Assembly (NCBI RefSeq): GCF_001854325.1
Contig: NZ_CP017754.1
Coordinates: 4,278,001-4,342,000 of the forward strand
DNA length: 64,000 nucleotides
From: Cupriavidus malaysiensis
GTDB taxonomy: Bacteria > Pseudomonadota > Gammaproteobacteria > Burkholderiales > Burkholderiaceae
Direction: 5' to 3'
The position numbers and the translations under genes are program-made. Positions 56,712 through 64,000 of the stretch are shown one piece after another. The number at the start of each line of letters is the position of its first letter. The first letter of the stretch is position 1. Under the pieces are notes generated by a model. That model ran no database searches, was not told where the DNA came from, and saw only the letters and a list, made by a program, of their open reading frames with translations.

Positions 56712-57328
56712 TTCAGCAACTCCTCGATCTGCGCGACGGCCGCCTTGGTGACCAGCACCTTCTTGTAGTGCACCAGCGACAGCGGATCGGCGTGGCGTGC
56801 TTCAACCACCGACACGTGCGGCAGGTTGCGAGCGGCCAGGTAGAGGTTCTCGTCGAGGCTGTCGGTGATGACCAGGACCGAGTCCAGGCCCATGGCCTTG
56901 AACTTGTCGGCCAGCAGCTTGGTCTTCGGGGCTTCGACGGTCAGACCTTCCACCACGTTGATACGACCTTCACGTGCGAGCTGCGAGTAAATCGAGCGCA
57001 GGCCGGCACGGTACATCTTCTTGTTGACCTTCTGGCTGAAGTTCTCTTCCGGCGAGTTCGGGAAGATACGGCCGCCCCCGCGCCACAGCGGCGAGGAGGA
57101 CATACCGGCACGGGCGCGACCCGTACCCTTCTGGCGCCACGGCTTCTTGGTCGTGTGCTTGACCTCTTCACGATCCTTCTGCTTACGGTTGCCGCTGCGA
57201 GCGTTGGCCTGGTAAGCGACGACGATCTGGTGAACGAGGGCTTCGTTGTAGTCACGACCGAAGACTTCGGGCGAGGCGGTAACGCCGGCGCCGATCTGGC
57301 CGTTGTCCTGCAGGAGCTTGAGTTCCAT
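56708..57328 (-). CDS. rplD: 50S ribosomal protein L4
   Basis: Exit-tunnel constriction protein of 206 residues; in E. coli it represses the S10 operon by attenuation and translational control. The loop [26 protein letters not shown] and [22 protein letters not shown] are clear. It lies 12 nt after rplC. Confidence 0.98.
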
Positions 57329-57340
57329 TGTTTCCGCTCC

Positions 57341-57991
57341 TTAAGCTTTGGCTTTGGCCTTGACGGCCGGGGTCACGATAACCTTGCCGCCCTTGGAGCC
57401 GGGGATGGCGCCCTTGACCAGCAGCAGCTTGCGCTCTGCGTCGATCTTGGCGATTTCCAGGTTCTGGACGGTGCGGGTGACGTCACCCAGGTGACCGGTC
57501 ATGCGCTTGCCCGGGAACACGCGGCCCGGATCCTGCGCCATACCGATCGAGCCCGGCACGTTGTGCGAACGCGAGTTACCGTGGGTGGCACGGCCGGAAG
57601 CGAAGTGGTAGCGCTTGATGGTACCGGCGTAGCCCTTACCGATGGTCACGCCCTGCACGTCGATCTTCTGACCGACTTCGAACAGGTCGACCGACAGCGA
57701 ACCGCCAGCTTGCAGTTCGGCAGCCTTGGCTGCATCGATACGGAATTCGCGGATGATTTCGCCGGCTTCCACGCCGGCTTTGGCGAGGTGACCCGCCAGC
57801 GGCTTGGTGACGCGGCTGGCGCGTCGCTTGCCGAAGGTGACTTGAACCGCGGTGTAACCGTCGGTCTCGTCCGTCTTGATTTGCGTCACGCGGTTGTCGC
57901 CGACCTCGACCACGGTAACGGGGATCGAATCACCGTCGTCCGTGAAAATACGGGTCATGCCAACCTTGCGACCTACAAGGCCAAGGCTCAT
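57341..57991 (-). CDS. rplC: 50S ribosomal protein L3
   Basis: Assembly-initiator protein of 216 residues near the peptidyl transferase centre. [19 protein letters not shown], then [40 protein letters not shown]. The ATG at 57991 has GGAG seven bases upstream; an in-frame ATG four codons earlier is less well placed. It is the first gene of the ribosomal block here; rpsJ, which normally precedes it, is absent. It has its own promoter and a leader of about 177 nt. Confidence 0.98.
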   Translation of the reverse strand: MSLGLVGRKVGMTRIFTDDGDSIPVTVVEVGDNRVTQIKTDETDGYTAVQVTFGKRRASRVTKPLAGHLAKAGVEAGEIIREFRIDAAKAAELQAGGSLSVDLFEVGQKIDVQGVTIGKGYAGTIKRYHFASGRATHGNSRSHNVPGSIGMAQDPGRVFPGKRMTGHLGDVTRTVQNLEIAKIDAERKLLLVKGAIPGSKGGKVIVTPAVKAKAKA

Positions 57992-58406
57992 GGTTTGCTC
58001 CATTCCCAGCTGCGATTGGCCGGGGCTGATTGATACACGAAACTGTGTGATCTGCGGAATGCCGCAGGAGTCTGCCGCGGAGCGCATGGCTGCGCGCGGC
58101 ACGGGCTTGCGCAAAAGAGGACAGCGCGAGGCCAAAACGGCCAGCCCACCACCCAGAGACACGGGTAGCCTTACACTATATCCGACCCAATTGGAAAGGG
58201 CAAGAGGTAAACCCGGATTCCGGGCGGGGCCGTTGCGGCGATGCGAAACAGGTGGCAGGCCGGCCGCCCGCTGCACGGAATGCCGTCCCGGCCGCGATAG
58301 GCAATGGGCCGGCGGTCGGGCGATGGAGACCGCCGCCGCAAGCCGGGAACGACGGGGAGCGGTGCATCGATGGAGCCGCCTGCGCCGTGCGCAAAGGGCC
58401 TCGGGC
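57992..58406. other. Region between rplC and the flavin reductase gene
   Basis: This 415-bp gap holds the rplC promoter and leader, with a 6-bp hairpin CTGCGG/CCGCAG at 58052-58067. The remaining 200 bp toward the catabolic operon have no recognisable gene, no rpsJ remnant and no clear terminator for the operon. Confidence 0.5.
58175..58203 (-). promoter_or_regulatory. Promoter of the rplC-rpsQ ribosomal genes
   Basis: On the minus strand TTGCCC and TATAGT are separated by 17 bp. Transcription would begin near 58168. It is placed just inside the boundary with the catabolic operon. Confidence 0.55.
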
Positions 58407-58910
58407 CTAGGCAGCGATGCGCACGAAGCCGCCGCCGTAGAAGACCAGCGGCTCGCCCTCCCCCGCTTCGCAGCTTTCGACTTCGCCCACCACCAGCAGG
58501 TGGTCTCCGATCGGATCGGCGCGCACCACGCGGCAGGCCAGCGTGGCCAGGGCATCGTCGAGGTAAGGCACACCGGCCGGGCACCGGCGGTGGGCCACGC
58601 CGCTGAACTTGTCCGGCGCGGGCGTCGCGAAGTGGCGGGCCAGCGCCCCCTGGCCGGCATGCAGGACGCTGACGCCGAAACCCGCGGCCGGTACGAACAG
58701 TCCGGCGTTGGGCGAGTGCAGCGCGAGGCTCCAGAGGATCAGGGGCGGTGCCAGCGACAGGGAGGCGAAGGAGTTCACGGTCAACCCGACCGCCCTGCCC
58801 TGCGCGCCAGCCGCCCCGATCACCGCCACGCCGGTGGCGTAGCGCGAGCAAACCCGGCGCAGGGTACGGCCGTCGAGGGCGCCCGGCTGCTTGTCGGCTG
58901 CGGCGTCCAT
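58407..58910 (-). CDS. iifD: Flavin reductase component of the two-component monooxygenase (IifD/StyB-like)
   Basis: NAD(P)H-dependent flavin reductase of 167 residues that would supply reduced FAD to the neighbouring StyA-like oxygenase. The split-barrel flavin-reductase domain shows [10 protein letters not shown] near the start, [22 protein letters not shown] (flavin binding), [19 protein letters not shown], and [10 protein letters not shown]. It starts one base after the iifC stop, so the two proteins are coupled. It is the last gene of the operon. HpaC or StyB families are alternatives by sequence; the operon supports the indole pathway. Confidence 0.82.
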   Translation of the reverse strand: MDAAADKQPGALDGRTLRRVCSRYATGVAVIGAAGAQGRAVGLTVNSFASLSLAPPLILWSLALHSPNAGLFVPAAGFGVSVLHAGQGALARHFATPAPDKFSGVAHRRCPAGVPYLDDALATLACRVVRADPIGDHLLVVGEVESCEAGEGEPLVFYGGGFVRIAA

Positions 58911-58911
58911 G

Positions 58912-60153
58912 TCAGGCTGCCTGCGGCAGGTACTGCTCGATCAGCGCATGGCAGGCCTGGGCATCGCGCCACCAGGGGAAGAAGTCGGGCGGATTGTCGA
59001 AGCCGTTGGCAATGCGGCCCGCCAGCGCCGGCGCCTGGCCAGCCGCGCCCAGCAGTGCCAGGATGTGCGGCGGTGGCGGCGCCAGCAGGGAGTTGGTCCA
59101 GTCCACCACATACGAGGCGTAGTCCCAGTAGCGGGCGAAGGTCTGCTCCATCCAGGCGGCGTCGAAGGGGCGGTCGCCGCGGGCGAGGATGGCATCGAGA
59201 TAGACCTTGCAGCACTTGGCGGCATTGTTCGAGCCCTGTCCGGTGATGGGGTCGTTCACCACCACCGCATCGGCCATGCCGAACACCGGCCGGCCGGACG
59301 GCAGCGTCATCACCGGCTTGCGCACCGTGGGAGCGAAGCGCCCGGCCAGGATGCCGTTGGCGTCGGTCAGCTCGACCGCGGCGCAGCGTTCAGCCTCCCA
59401 GGGCAGCCAGGTGCGCAGGATGCGCAGGCTCTCCTGCAGGTGCTCCGCGGGCGTACGCGCGTCCTGCCAGCGGTCCATGGGGCCACCGGGCACGCCTTCG
59501 AACACCATGATCTCGCAGGGCCCGGACAGGGTCAGCGCGGGAAATACGAAGTATTCGCCCACGCCGGGGATCAGGTTGAAGCAGACCCGGGAGAACGGCT
59601 CGCGCGGCGCCATGCCATGCACATAGGTCAGGGCAAGCGAGCGCTGCGGCGCTGCGTAGGGACTGCGCGCGGCATCGCGCTCGAAGCGGCCGACGATCTC
59701 TCCCTTGCCGGCAGCCAGCAGCACCAGGTCATGGCTGGCCGCCAGCGCCTCCAGTTCGTCGATGCCGGCGTCACCGATGCGCAGGTCGCCACCACGCGCG
59801 GCGAAGGCCTCCATCCATGCCGGCATCTTGAGGCGCTGGTCGACCGCCTGCGCCGGCTTGTCCAGCGGCGCCGCCCAATCGATCAGGCGGGCGCCCGGCT
59901 GCTCGGGATGCGGCACGGCCAGGCCGATTCCCTCGACCGGCGGGCACTCGGCCTCCCACCAGTTCAGGTCGAGGTCGCGCTCAGTCTGCAGCGCACGGTC
60001 GAACATGCACTGGCTGGACATGACCTTGCCGGCCCGGACCTGTTCCGGGGTGCGGTTGGTCATCAGGGTCACGTGGTAGCCCCGGGCCTGCAGGCCCAGG
60101 GCCATCTGCAGGCCGGACTGGCCGGCCCCGACGATGGCGATGCGTTGGCTCAT
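58912..60153 (-). CDS. iifC: StyA-like FAD-dependent monooxygenase, probable indole oxygenase (IifC-like)
   Basis: Group E flavoprotein monooxygenase of 413 residues that uses FADH2 from a separate reductase. The Rossmann motif G9-A-G-Q-S-G14 is near the N-terminus. MTNRTPEQVRAGKVMSSQCMFD, with the StyA-like TPEQVR pattern, and the FAD-contact region DAVVVNDPITGQGSNNAAKC follow. Family members epoxidise styrene or indole. Gene order here (hydrolase fusion, dehydrogenase, oxygenase, reductase) is that of iifABCD of Acinetobacter, where IifC oxygenates indole toward indole-2,3-dihydrodiol. Substrate is inferred; styrene or another aryl alkene cannot be excluded. Confidence 0.8.
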   Translation of the reverse strand: MSQRIAIVGAGQSGLQMALGLQARGYHVTLMTNRTPEQVRAGKVMSSQCMFDRALQTERDLDLNWWEAECPPVEGIGLAVPHPEQPGARLIDWAAPLDKPAQAVDQRLKMPAWMEAFAARGGDLRIGDAGIDELEALAASHDLVLLAAGKGEIVGRFERDAARSPYAAPQRSLALTYVHGMAPREPFSRVCFNLIPGVGEYFVFPALTLSGPCEIMVFEGVPGGPMDRWQDARTPAEHLQESLRILRTWLPWEAERCAAVELTDANGILAGRFAPTVRKPVMTLPSGRPVFGMADAVVVNDPITGQGSNNAAKCCKVYLDAILARGDRPFDAAWMEQTFARYWDYASYVVDWTNSLLAPPPPHILALLGAAGQAPALAGRIANGFDNPPDFFPWWRDAQACHALIEQYLPQAA

Positions 60154-60279
60154 GGCGTTGTCTCCTCGATGGACGGGTCGCGCGGTCTGGAAAAGGACGA
60201 AGGCAGCCGGCCGGCGGCGCGCGACGCCGCGCCGGCAGATAGGGCAACAGAGGGAATGCGGCGCGACGGCCGCGACGGC

Positions 60280-61068
60280 TCAGCCGGCCAGGCGCGGAAT
60301 GGCCGGTTCGGCGCGCTCCGGCCCCATGGCCGAGTAACCGCCGTCGACCGCGTAGTCGGCCCCGGTCACGAAGCTGGCATGGTCCGAGCACAGGAACAGC
60401 ACCACCTGGGCCACCTCGTCGGGCTCGCCGACGCGGCCGAGCAGGTGGAAGTCGGCCGCCACGCGGTCGGTGCGGGCGCGGTCGCCGCCTGACACCTCGT
60501 CCATCAAGCGGCACCAGGTCCAGCCGGGCGACACGGCATTGACGCGGATGCGGTCGGGCGCGAGGTCCATGGCCATGTTGCGCGTGAGTTGGCGCAGCGC
60601 GGCCTTGGACACCGGGTAGAGCCAGCGGCCGGTCTGGGCGACATTGGCGGAGATGCTGGTGAAGTTGACGATGGCGCCGCCACCGCGCGCGCGCATCAGC
60701 GGCTGCACCGCCTGTGCCAGCATCACCGCGGAGACCACGTTGACGTCGAGGGCGGTGCGCCAGTCGGCGCGGCTGGAGCGCAGCCCGTCATCAAGGTAGG
60801 TGCAGGCCAGGTTGACGAGGAAATCGACCCCGCCGAACTGCTCGGCAACCTGCGCCACGGCCGCTGCGACCTGGGCGTCATCGCTGATGTCGGTACGCAG
60901 GAAACGGCAGCGCTCGCCCAGTTCCGCCGCCACCCGCTCACCGCCGGCGGCATCGATGTCCAGGATGGCCACGCGCGTGCCGGCGGCCACGAAAGCACGC
61001 GCCACGCCGGCGCCGATCAGCGTCGCGCCACCGGTGATGATGGCGACCTTGTCCTGCAAGCCTTTCAT
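60280..61068 (-). CDS. iifB: Short-chain dehydrogenase/reductase (IifB-like)
   Basis: Classical SDR of 262 residues. It has a cofactor motif at residues 13-20 (GGATLIGAG region, a variant of TGxxxGxG), NLACTY in place of NNAG, a catalytic serine in FTSIS, Tyr151 and Lys155 in YPVSK, and the C-terminal GADYAVDGGYSAMGP. Asp37 after the second strand predicts NAD preference. In the iif pathway the equivalent enzyme oxidises indole-2,3-dihydrodiol to 3-hydroxyindolin-2-one. It lies 126 nt before iifC and 143 nt after iifA. Confidence 0.8.
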   Translation of the reverse strand: MKGLQDKVAIITGGATLIGAGVARAFVAAGTRVAILDIDAAGGERVAAELGERCRFLRTDISDDAQVAAAVAQVAEQFGGVDFLVNLACTYLDDGLRSSRADWRTALDVNVVSAVMLAQAVQPLMRARGGGAIVNFTSISANVAQTGRWLYPVSKAALRQLTRNMAMDLAPDRIRVNAVSPGWTWCRLMDEVSGGDRARTDRVAADFHLLGRVGEPDEVAQVVLFLCSDHASFVTGADYAVDGGYSAMGPERAEPAIPRLAG

Positions 61069-61211
61069 GTCATCGTCTCCTCGTCTGCGGGCGGCGCCTC
61101 ATGCGGGCGCCGGCTCCGGGGGTTGAAGCGGCCGCACGGCACCTAGCGGTGCCATGCGGTGGCCATCGCGTCGGCCTTAGTGGTGGTCTTGGTGGTGGTC
61201 TTAGCGGTGGC
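61069..61211. repeat. iifA-iifB spacer with GGTGGTCTT microrepeats
   Basis: The 143-bp spacer contains imperfect tandem copies of a 12-bp unit (TTAGTGGTGGTC, TTGGTGGTGGTC, then TTAGCGGTGG) at 61177-61210, ending next to the iifA stop. No gene seen. Confidence 0.5.
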
Positions 61212-62441
61212 CTACTTGCCTTCGCTGTCCTGCCAACGCGCCATCAGGGTGTTCGATGGCAGCGTTTCGTCGAGCAGCTTGCGCGCGGTCTCGATGCCGG
61301 CCACCGGCAGCCCAGCGGGGTCCAGCCTGCCGATCTGCACCAGCACGCTGGCCTGGTCCCAGTAGATGTGTTCGTGATAGAGCTTGTCGCCGCGGAACTT
61401 GACGATGGCGACCAGCGGAATCTCCACGCGACGGCCGGTGGGCGCCACGCCGGGCAGCATCCAGTCGATCTCGCAGGTGTGCGTGAAACAGAACAGCAGC
61501 TCGTCGACGATCTGGCTCGCGCCGATGGTGCGCGACAGCGGGATCAGCGCGGTGTCCGGCGGATTGCTGTGCACGAAGTGGTGCTGGTAGAAGCGCTTGA
61601 GCTGGCGGTAGCCCACGCCGCCGGTCATGGTCGGAATATGGTTGACGTAGGGCTCGGCGACCATCGTCGCCATGGTGGCGTCGACGTCGCGCGTGGCGAA
61701 TTCGTACTCGCAGTGCTTGTCCCACAGTGCCGAGAAATCGTAGTGCGGCCCCATCTCGCGACGCAGCGCGGCAATCGAGCGCTGGTGCGCCATCAGGGCG
61801 CTGGGCTTGTCGAAGTGCTCGCCGCCGGCGCGCGCGAAGGCGTGGTCCACGCCCGGGTAGACATAGACCTCGATGCCGTCGCGCCCGCCCAGCGCCGCCC
61901 CGATGCGCGCCTGAGACTCGGGCGGGCAGAAGCCATCCTGCGCAGCGATGTGCAGCACCAGGCGGCCGCGCATCCTGGCCGCCTCATCGAGGGCATGCTC
62001 GATGCCGACCCCGTAATAGGCGACGGCGCAGGCGACGTCCGGCAGCCTGCAGGCAGCCAGGTAAGCCAGCTTGCCGCCGAGGCAGAAGCCCAGCACGCTG
62101 GTGCGGCCGACGCATTCCGGGCGCTGGCGCAGGGCCTCGAGGGCAGCGCCGACATCCTTGACCCCCAGGGCCTCGTCGAAGCGCTGGTAGAGGCCCAGCG
62201 CGCGCTGGAAGTCTTCGCCGCGATCTCCCAGCTCGATGCCGGGCTCCAGGCGCCAGAACAGGTCCGGCACCAGCACCGTGTAGCCCTCTTCGGCGTAATA
62301 GTCAGCTACCTGCCGCATGGTGGCGTTGACGCCGAAGATCTCCTGGCACAGAACGATCCCGGGCCCCTTGCCGGCAGCCGGGGTGGCGAGATAGCCGCTG
62401 AAGCTGCCGTCGGGGGTCTGGATCTGGATGGTCTGGCCCAT
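61212..62441 (-). CDS. iifA: Dienelactone hydrolase/SnoaL-like fusion protein (IifA-like)
   Basis: Fusion of 409 residues. Positions 1-225 form a dienelactone-hydrolase-type alpha/beta hydrolase with Glu34 in CQEIFGVN, the nucleophile Cys120 in GFCLGG, Asp169 in AAQDGF and His200 in GVDHAF, so the triad is intact. Positions 235-405 form a SnoaL-like domain (YDFSALWDKHCEYEFATRDVDATMATM; KLYHEHIYWDQASVL). In the Acinetobacter iif pathway the first-gene product IifA converts 3-hydroxyindolin-2-one to anthranilate as a cofactor-independent oxygenase. The frame is open upstream, but the ATG at 62441 has GGAGA nine bases before it. First gene of the operon, divergent from the AraC regulator. Confidence 0.8.
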   Translation of the reverse strand: MGQTIQIQTPDGSFSGYLATPAAGKGPGIVLCQEIFGVNATMRQVADYYAEEGYTVLVPDLFWRLEPGIELGDRGEDFQRALGLYQRFDEALGVKDVGAALEALRQRPECVGRTSVLGFCLGGKLAYLAACRLPDVACAVAYYGVGIEHALDEAARMRGRLVLHIAAQDGFCPPESQARIGAALGGRDGIEVYVYPGVDHAFARAGGEHFDKPSALMAHQRSIAALRREMGPHYDFSALWDKHCEYEFATRDVDATMATMVAEPYVNHIPTMTGGVGYRQLKRFYQHHFVHSNPPDTALIPLSRTIGASQIVDELLFCFTHTCEIDWMLPGVAPTGRRVEIPLVAIVKFRGDKLYHEHIYWDQASVLVQIGRLDPAGLPVAGIETARKLLDETLPSNTLMARWQDSEGK

Positions 62442-62564
62442 TGCCTGGTCTCCTTGTTGGTGTGGGGGTCGGGCTGCCTGCGGTTGGCGCCGGCGGTGAC
62501 GCCGAAGGGTGACACCGGAACCGGGCCGCGTCGCCACATGGATTCCATCATGGGCGCTCCGCAC

Positions 62565-62620
62565 TGCAGCAAGCTAGCCGCCGCCTGCAGCGGCTATCCG
62601 ATTAGTGCAGGAAATTGCAG
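62565..62620. promoter_or_regulatory. Phased TGCAG boxes, candidate AraC-regulator binding sites
   Basis: TGCAG occurs at 62565, 62586, 62606 and 62616, spaced 21, 20 and 10 bp, thus on one face of the helix. Direct repeats with such spacing are typical of AraC-family operators. The array lies about 125 bp upstream of the iifA start. Confidence 0.5.
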
Positions 62621-62671
62621 CCGTGCGCAAGCCGGCGCACCCGCGGCCGGTGCGCGGCCCGCGCGCTCCGC

Positions 62672-62677
62672 TATAGT
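62672..62677 (+). promoter_or_regulatory. Candidate -10 box of the AraC-family regulator gene
   Basis: TATAGT on the plus strand, 106 nt upstream of the regulator ATG. The -35 region is weak. Confidence 0.35.
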
Positions 62678-62782
62678 GGTGCGCAGGGAGTCCACCGCGC
62701 GGGCAGAGACCGGGCGTGGCGAGACCATCCCGGGATCGCGCGCGCCACCGGCAGCGCCCGGCCACCTCCAGTGGAGCGAGAC

Positions 62783-63799
62783 ATGCTGCTGCCCCCGACC
62801 GCCACGGCCACCATGGCCACCCCCGCGCTGGCCGCCGCCCTGCTGGGCGACCCCGGCCGCCTGGTGTTCGCCTCGACCGACCAGGACCAGGCCCGCGCGG
62901 CGGTGGGCGCCGTCTTCAAACCCCATCGGCTCGCCATCGGTGGCAACCGCCTGGCCGCCCGCCTGCACCACGCGCCGCTGGGAGCGGTCTCCTTCAACCG
63001 CCTCGCCTACGGTGCAGAGGTGGAGATCGACCCCGGGCCCATGGGTGATTTCCTGCTGGTGCAGATGCCGTTGTCGGGCCAGGCCGACGTCGCCTGCGGT
63101 ACCCAGCGCATCCTGTCCGACGCCGACCTGGCCTCGGTGCTGACGCCGAGCGACCCCGTGCGCATGCGCTGGAGCGCCGACAATGACCAGCTCATCGTGC
63201 GGGTGGAACTGGGCGCGCTGGAACGTGTCTGCGCCGCCTACCTGGGACGGCGCCCCGAGCAGGCGCTGCGCTTCGCCCTGGGCATGGCCTGGCGCCGCCA
63301 GGCCGGCTGGTACCAGCTGATGCAATACCTGGCCGACCTGCTGGCCTGCTCACCCGAAGCCGCGCAGCATCCCCTGACCGCCTGCCAGCTCGAGCAACTG
63401 GTGATCGGCACCCTGCTGACGGTACAGCCGCACAGCTTGTCGGAGGACCTGCGCGGCCGCGGCAAGCCGCTCGCGCCGCGCCATGTGAAGGTGGTCGAGG
63501 AATACATCCACGCCCACGCCGACGACGCGCTGACGCCGGCCCACCTGGCCGAGGTCGCCGGCGTCAGCCTGCGCAGCCTGTACGCAGGCTTCCGCGAACA
63601 CCGGGGCCTGAGCCCGATGGCCTATCTGCGCGCGGTGCGGCTGGAGCGCGTGCGTCATGATCTGCTCAACGTCGCAGCGGTGGGTTCGGTCAGCACGGCT
63701 GCGATGCGCTGGGGCTTCACGCATCTCGGGCGCTTCAGCGCCGAGTATCGGCGAGCGTTTGGGGAGTGTCCGGGGGAGACGTTGAGGAGGAGGGGGTGA
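62783..63799 (+). CDS. AraC-family transcriptional regulator of the catabolic operon
   Basis: Regulator of 338 residues. The N-terminal 220 residues form an AraC-binding-domain-like sensor of the XylS/FeaR type (SFNRLAYGAEVEIDPGPMGDFLLVQMPLSGQADV). The C-terminal 100 residues contain two helix-turn-helix units: LTPAHLAEVAGVSLRSLYAGFREHRGLSPMAYLRAVRLERVRHDLL and STAAMRWGFTHLGRFSAEYRRAFGECP. The ATG at 62783 has GGAG upstream; the open frame before it is not conserved. It is divergent from the iif-like operon, like iifR in Acinetobacter. Expected role: effector-dependent activation of the operon, perhaps by indole. Confidence 0.88.
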   Translation: MLLPPTATATMATPALAAALLGDPGRLVFASTDQDQARAAVGAVFKPHRLAIGGNRLAARLHHAPLGAVSFNRLAYGAEVEIDPGPMGDFLLVQMPLSGQADVACGTQRILSDADLASVLTPSDPVRMRWSADNDQLIVRVELGALERVCAAYLGRRPEQALRFALGMAWRRQAGWYQLMQYLADLLACSPEAAQHPLTACQLEQLVIGTLLTVQPHSLSEDLRGRGKPLAPRHVKVVEEYIHAHADDALTPAHLAEVAGVSLRSLYAGFREHRGLSPMAYLRAVRLERVRHDLLNVAAVGSVSTAAMRWGFTHLGRFSAEYRRAFGECPGETLRRRG

Positions 63800-63809
63800 T
63801 CTGGCGGGC

Positions 63810-63900
63810 TGATGCCTGATGCCTGATGCCTGATGCCTGATGCCTGATGCCTGATGCCTGATGCCTGATGCCTGATGCCTGATGCCTGATGCCTGATGCC
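63810..63900 (+). repeat. Heptanucleotide tandem repeat (TGATGCC)13
   Basis: Thirteen perfect copies of a 7-bp unit, starting 11 nt after the stop of the regulator gene. Frame-shifting on copy number change would be possible if a gene crossed it, but none convincingly does. Likely length-variable. Confidence 0.95.
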
Positions 63901-63933
63901 TGTATGAGCGTAGGCGGTATTCGGGGCAAGAGA

Positions 63934-63966
63934 CTGTTTCGACTTCCCTGCGGGGAGCCGAAACAG
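63934..63966. other. Long hairpin near the right edge
   Basis: Arms CTGTTTCG and CGAAACAG enclose a second stem CTTCCC/GGGGAG (one G-U pair, TGC loop) with a single 1x1 mismatch between them. No U tract follows on either strand within the window. The rest of 63800-64000 shows no gene. Confidence 0.55.
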
Positions 63967-64000
63967 GCCGTTGCCTCGCAAACCAACACCTCCGAACAGA

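Larger units (their letters stand above)
62442..62782. other. Divergent control region of the catabolic operon
   Basis: This 341-bp region separates iifA and the AraC gene. It holds four phased TGCAG boxes (62565-62620), a 7-bp inverted repeat TAGCCGC/GCGGCTA (62575-62596), and a TATAGT box for the regulator (62672-62677). No gene. Confidence 0.6.

Noticed and set aside
57992..58170. In-frame upstream extension of rplC as a leader peptide or longer L3
   Set aside because: No conserved residues precede [11 protein letters not shown], and a good GGAG lies at the proper distance for the ATG at 57991.
63810..63900. CRISPR array
   Set aside because: Units are 7 bp and contiguous, with no spacers and no cas genes nearby.
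63655..63989. Minus-strand frames through the TGATGCC repeat giving a repeated GIRHQAS peptide
   Set aside because: The peptide periodicity is simply the 21-nt readout of the 7-bp DNA repeat; no start signal or conserved sequence supports a protein.

Overview
The window looks like a chromosomal segment of a Burkholderiaceae bacterium, most likely Cupriavidus or a close Ralstonia relative. The basis is very GC-rich coding sequence, the Mla phospholipid-transport operon next to ibaG and murA, pilMNOPQ next to a PBP1a gene, and rplQ-rpoA-rpsD-rpsK next to cutA and dsbD. No tRNA, rRNA, prophage or CRISPR array was seen. Species assignment is inference from gene content and protein sequence, not from a search.

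Layout. 1-7.8 kb (minus): the start of murA (cut by the left edge), ibaG, a two-gene ABC-2 exporter and the mlaFEDACB set, all in one direction. 8-9.8 kb: a Bug-type periplasmic binding protein and a divergent GNAT acetyltransferase. 9.9-16.3 kb: gltD and gltB (glutamate synthase). 16.5-17.3 kb: a solitary REP-associated tyrosine transposase with REP-like ends. 17.4-20.3 kb: dgt, aroB, aroK. 20.4-25.6 kb: pilQPONM. 26-28.4 kb: mrcA. 28.5-32.8 kb: cyaY, lptM-lysA, the msrPQ methionine sulfoxide repair pair and a small lipoprotein. 33-37.4 kb: ccsB, resB and a di-heme cytochrome c4. 37.9-41.1 kb: engB, hemB, corA. 41.2-43.5 kb: dsbD, cutA. 43.6-58 kb (minus): an almost complete S10-spc-alpha ribosomal superoperon from rplC to rplQ, including secY, infA, rpmJ and rpoA. 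58.4-63.8 kb: a four-gene catabolic operon with a divergent AraC regulator. 63.8-64 kb: a heptanucleotide tandem repeat and a hairpin.

The catabolic operon has the order hydrolase/SnoaL fusion, short-chain dehydrogenase, StyA-like flavoprotein monooxygenase, flavin reductase. This matches the iifABCD indole-to-anthranilate pathway described in Acinetobacter. It sits where rpsJ would normally precede rplC, and rplC has a promoter of its own. The divergent AraC promoter region carries four TGCAG boxes on one helical face.

The strongest candidate for something undescribed is a putative small RNA of about 120 nt on the minus strand between engB and hemB. It has a -10 box, two hairpins, a CUCCUCCC (anti-Shine-Dalgarno) loop and a very good intrinsic terminator, although both neighbours are on the plus strand. 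The hemB leader next to it contains a perfect 15-bp inverted repeat. Other notable non-coding structure: an internal promoter with a long leader before rplN, and three hairpins between rpsK and rpsD.
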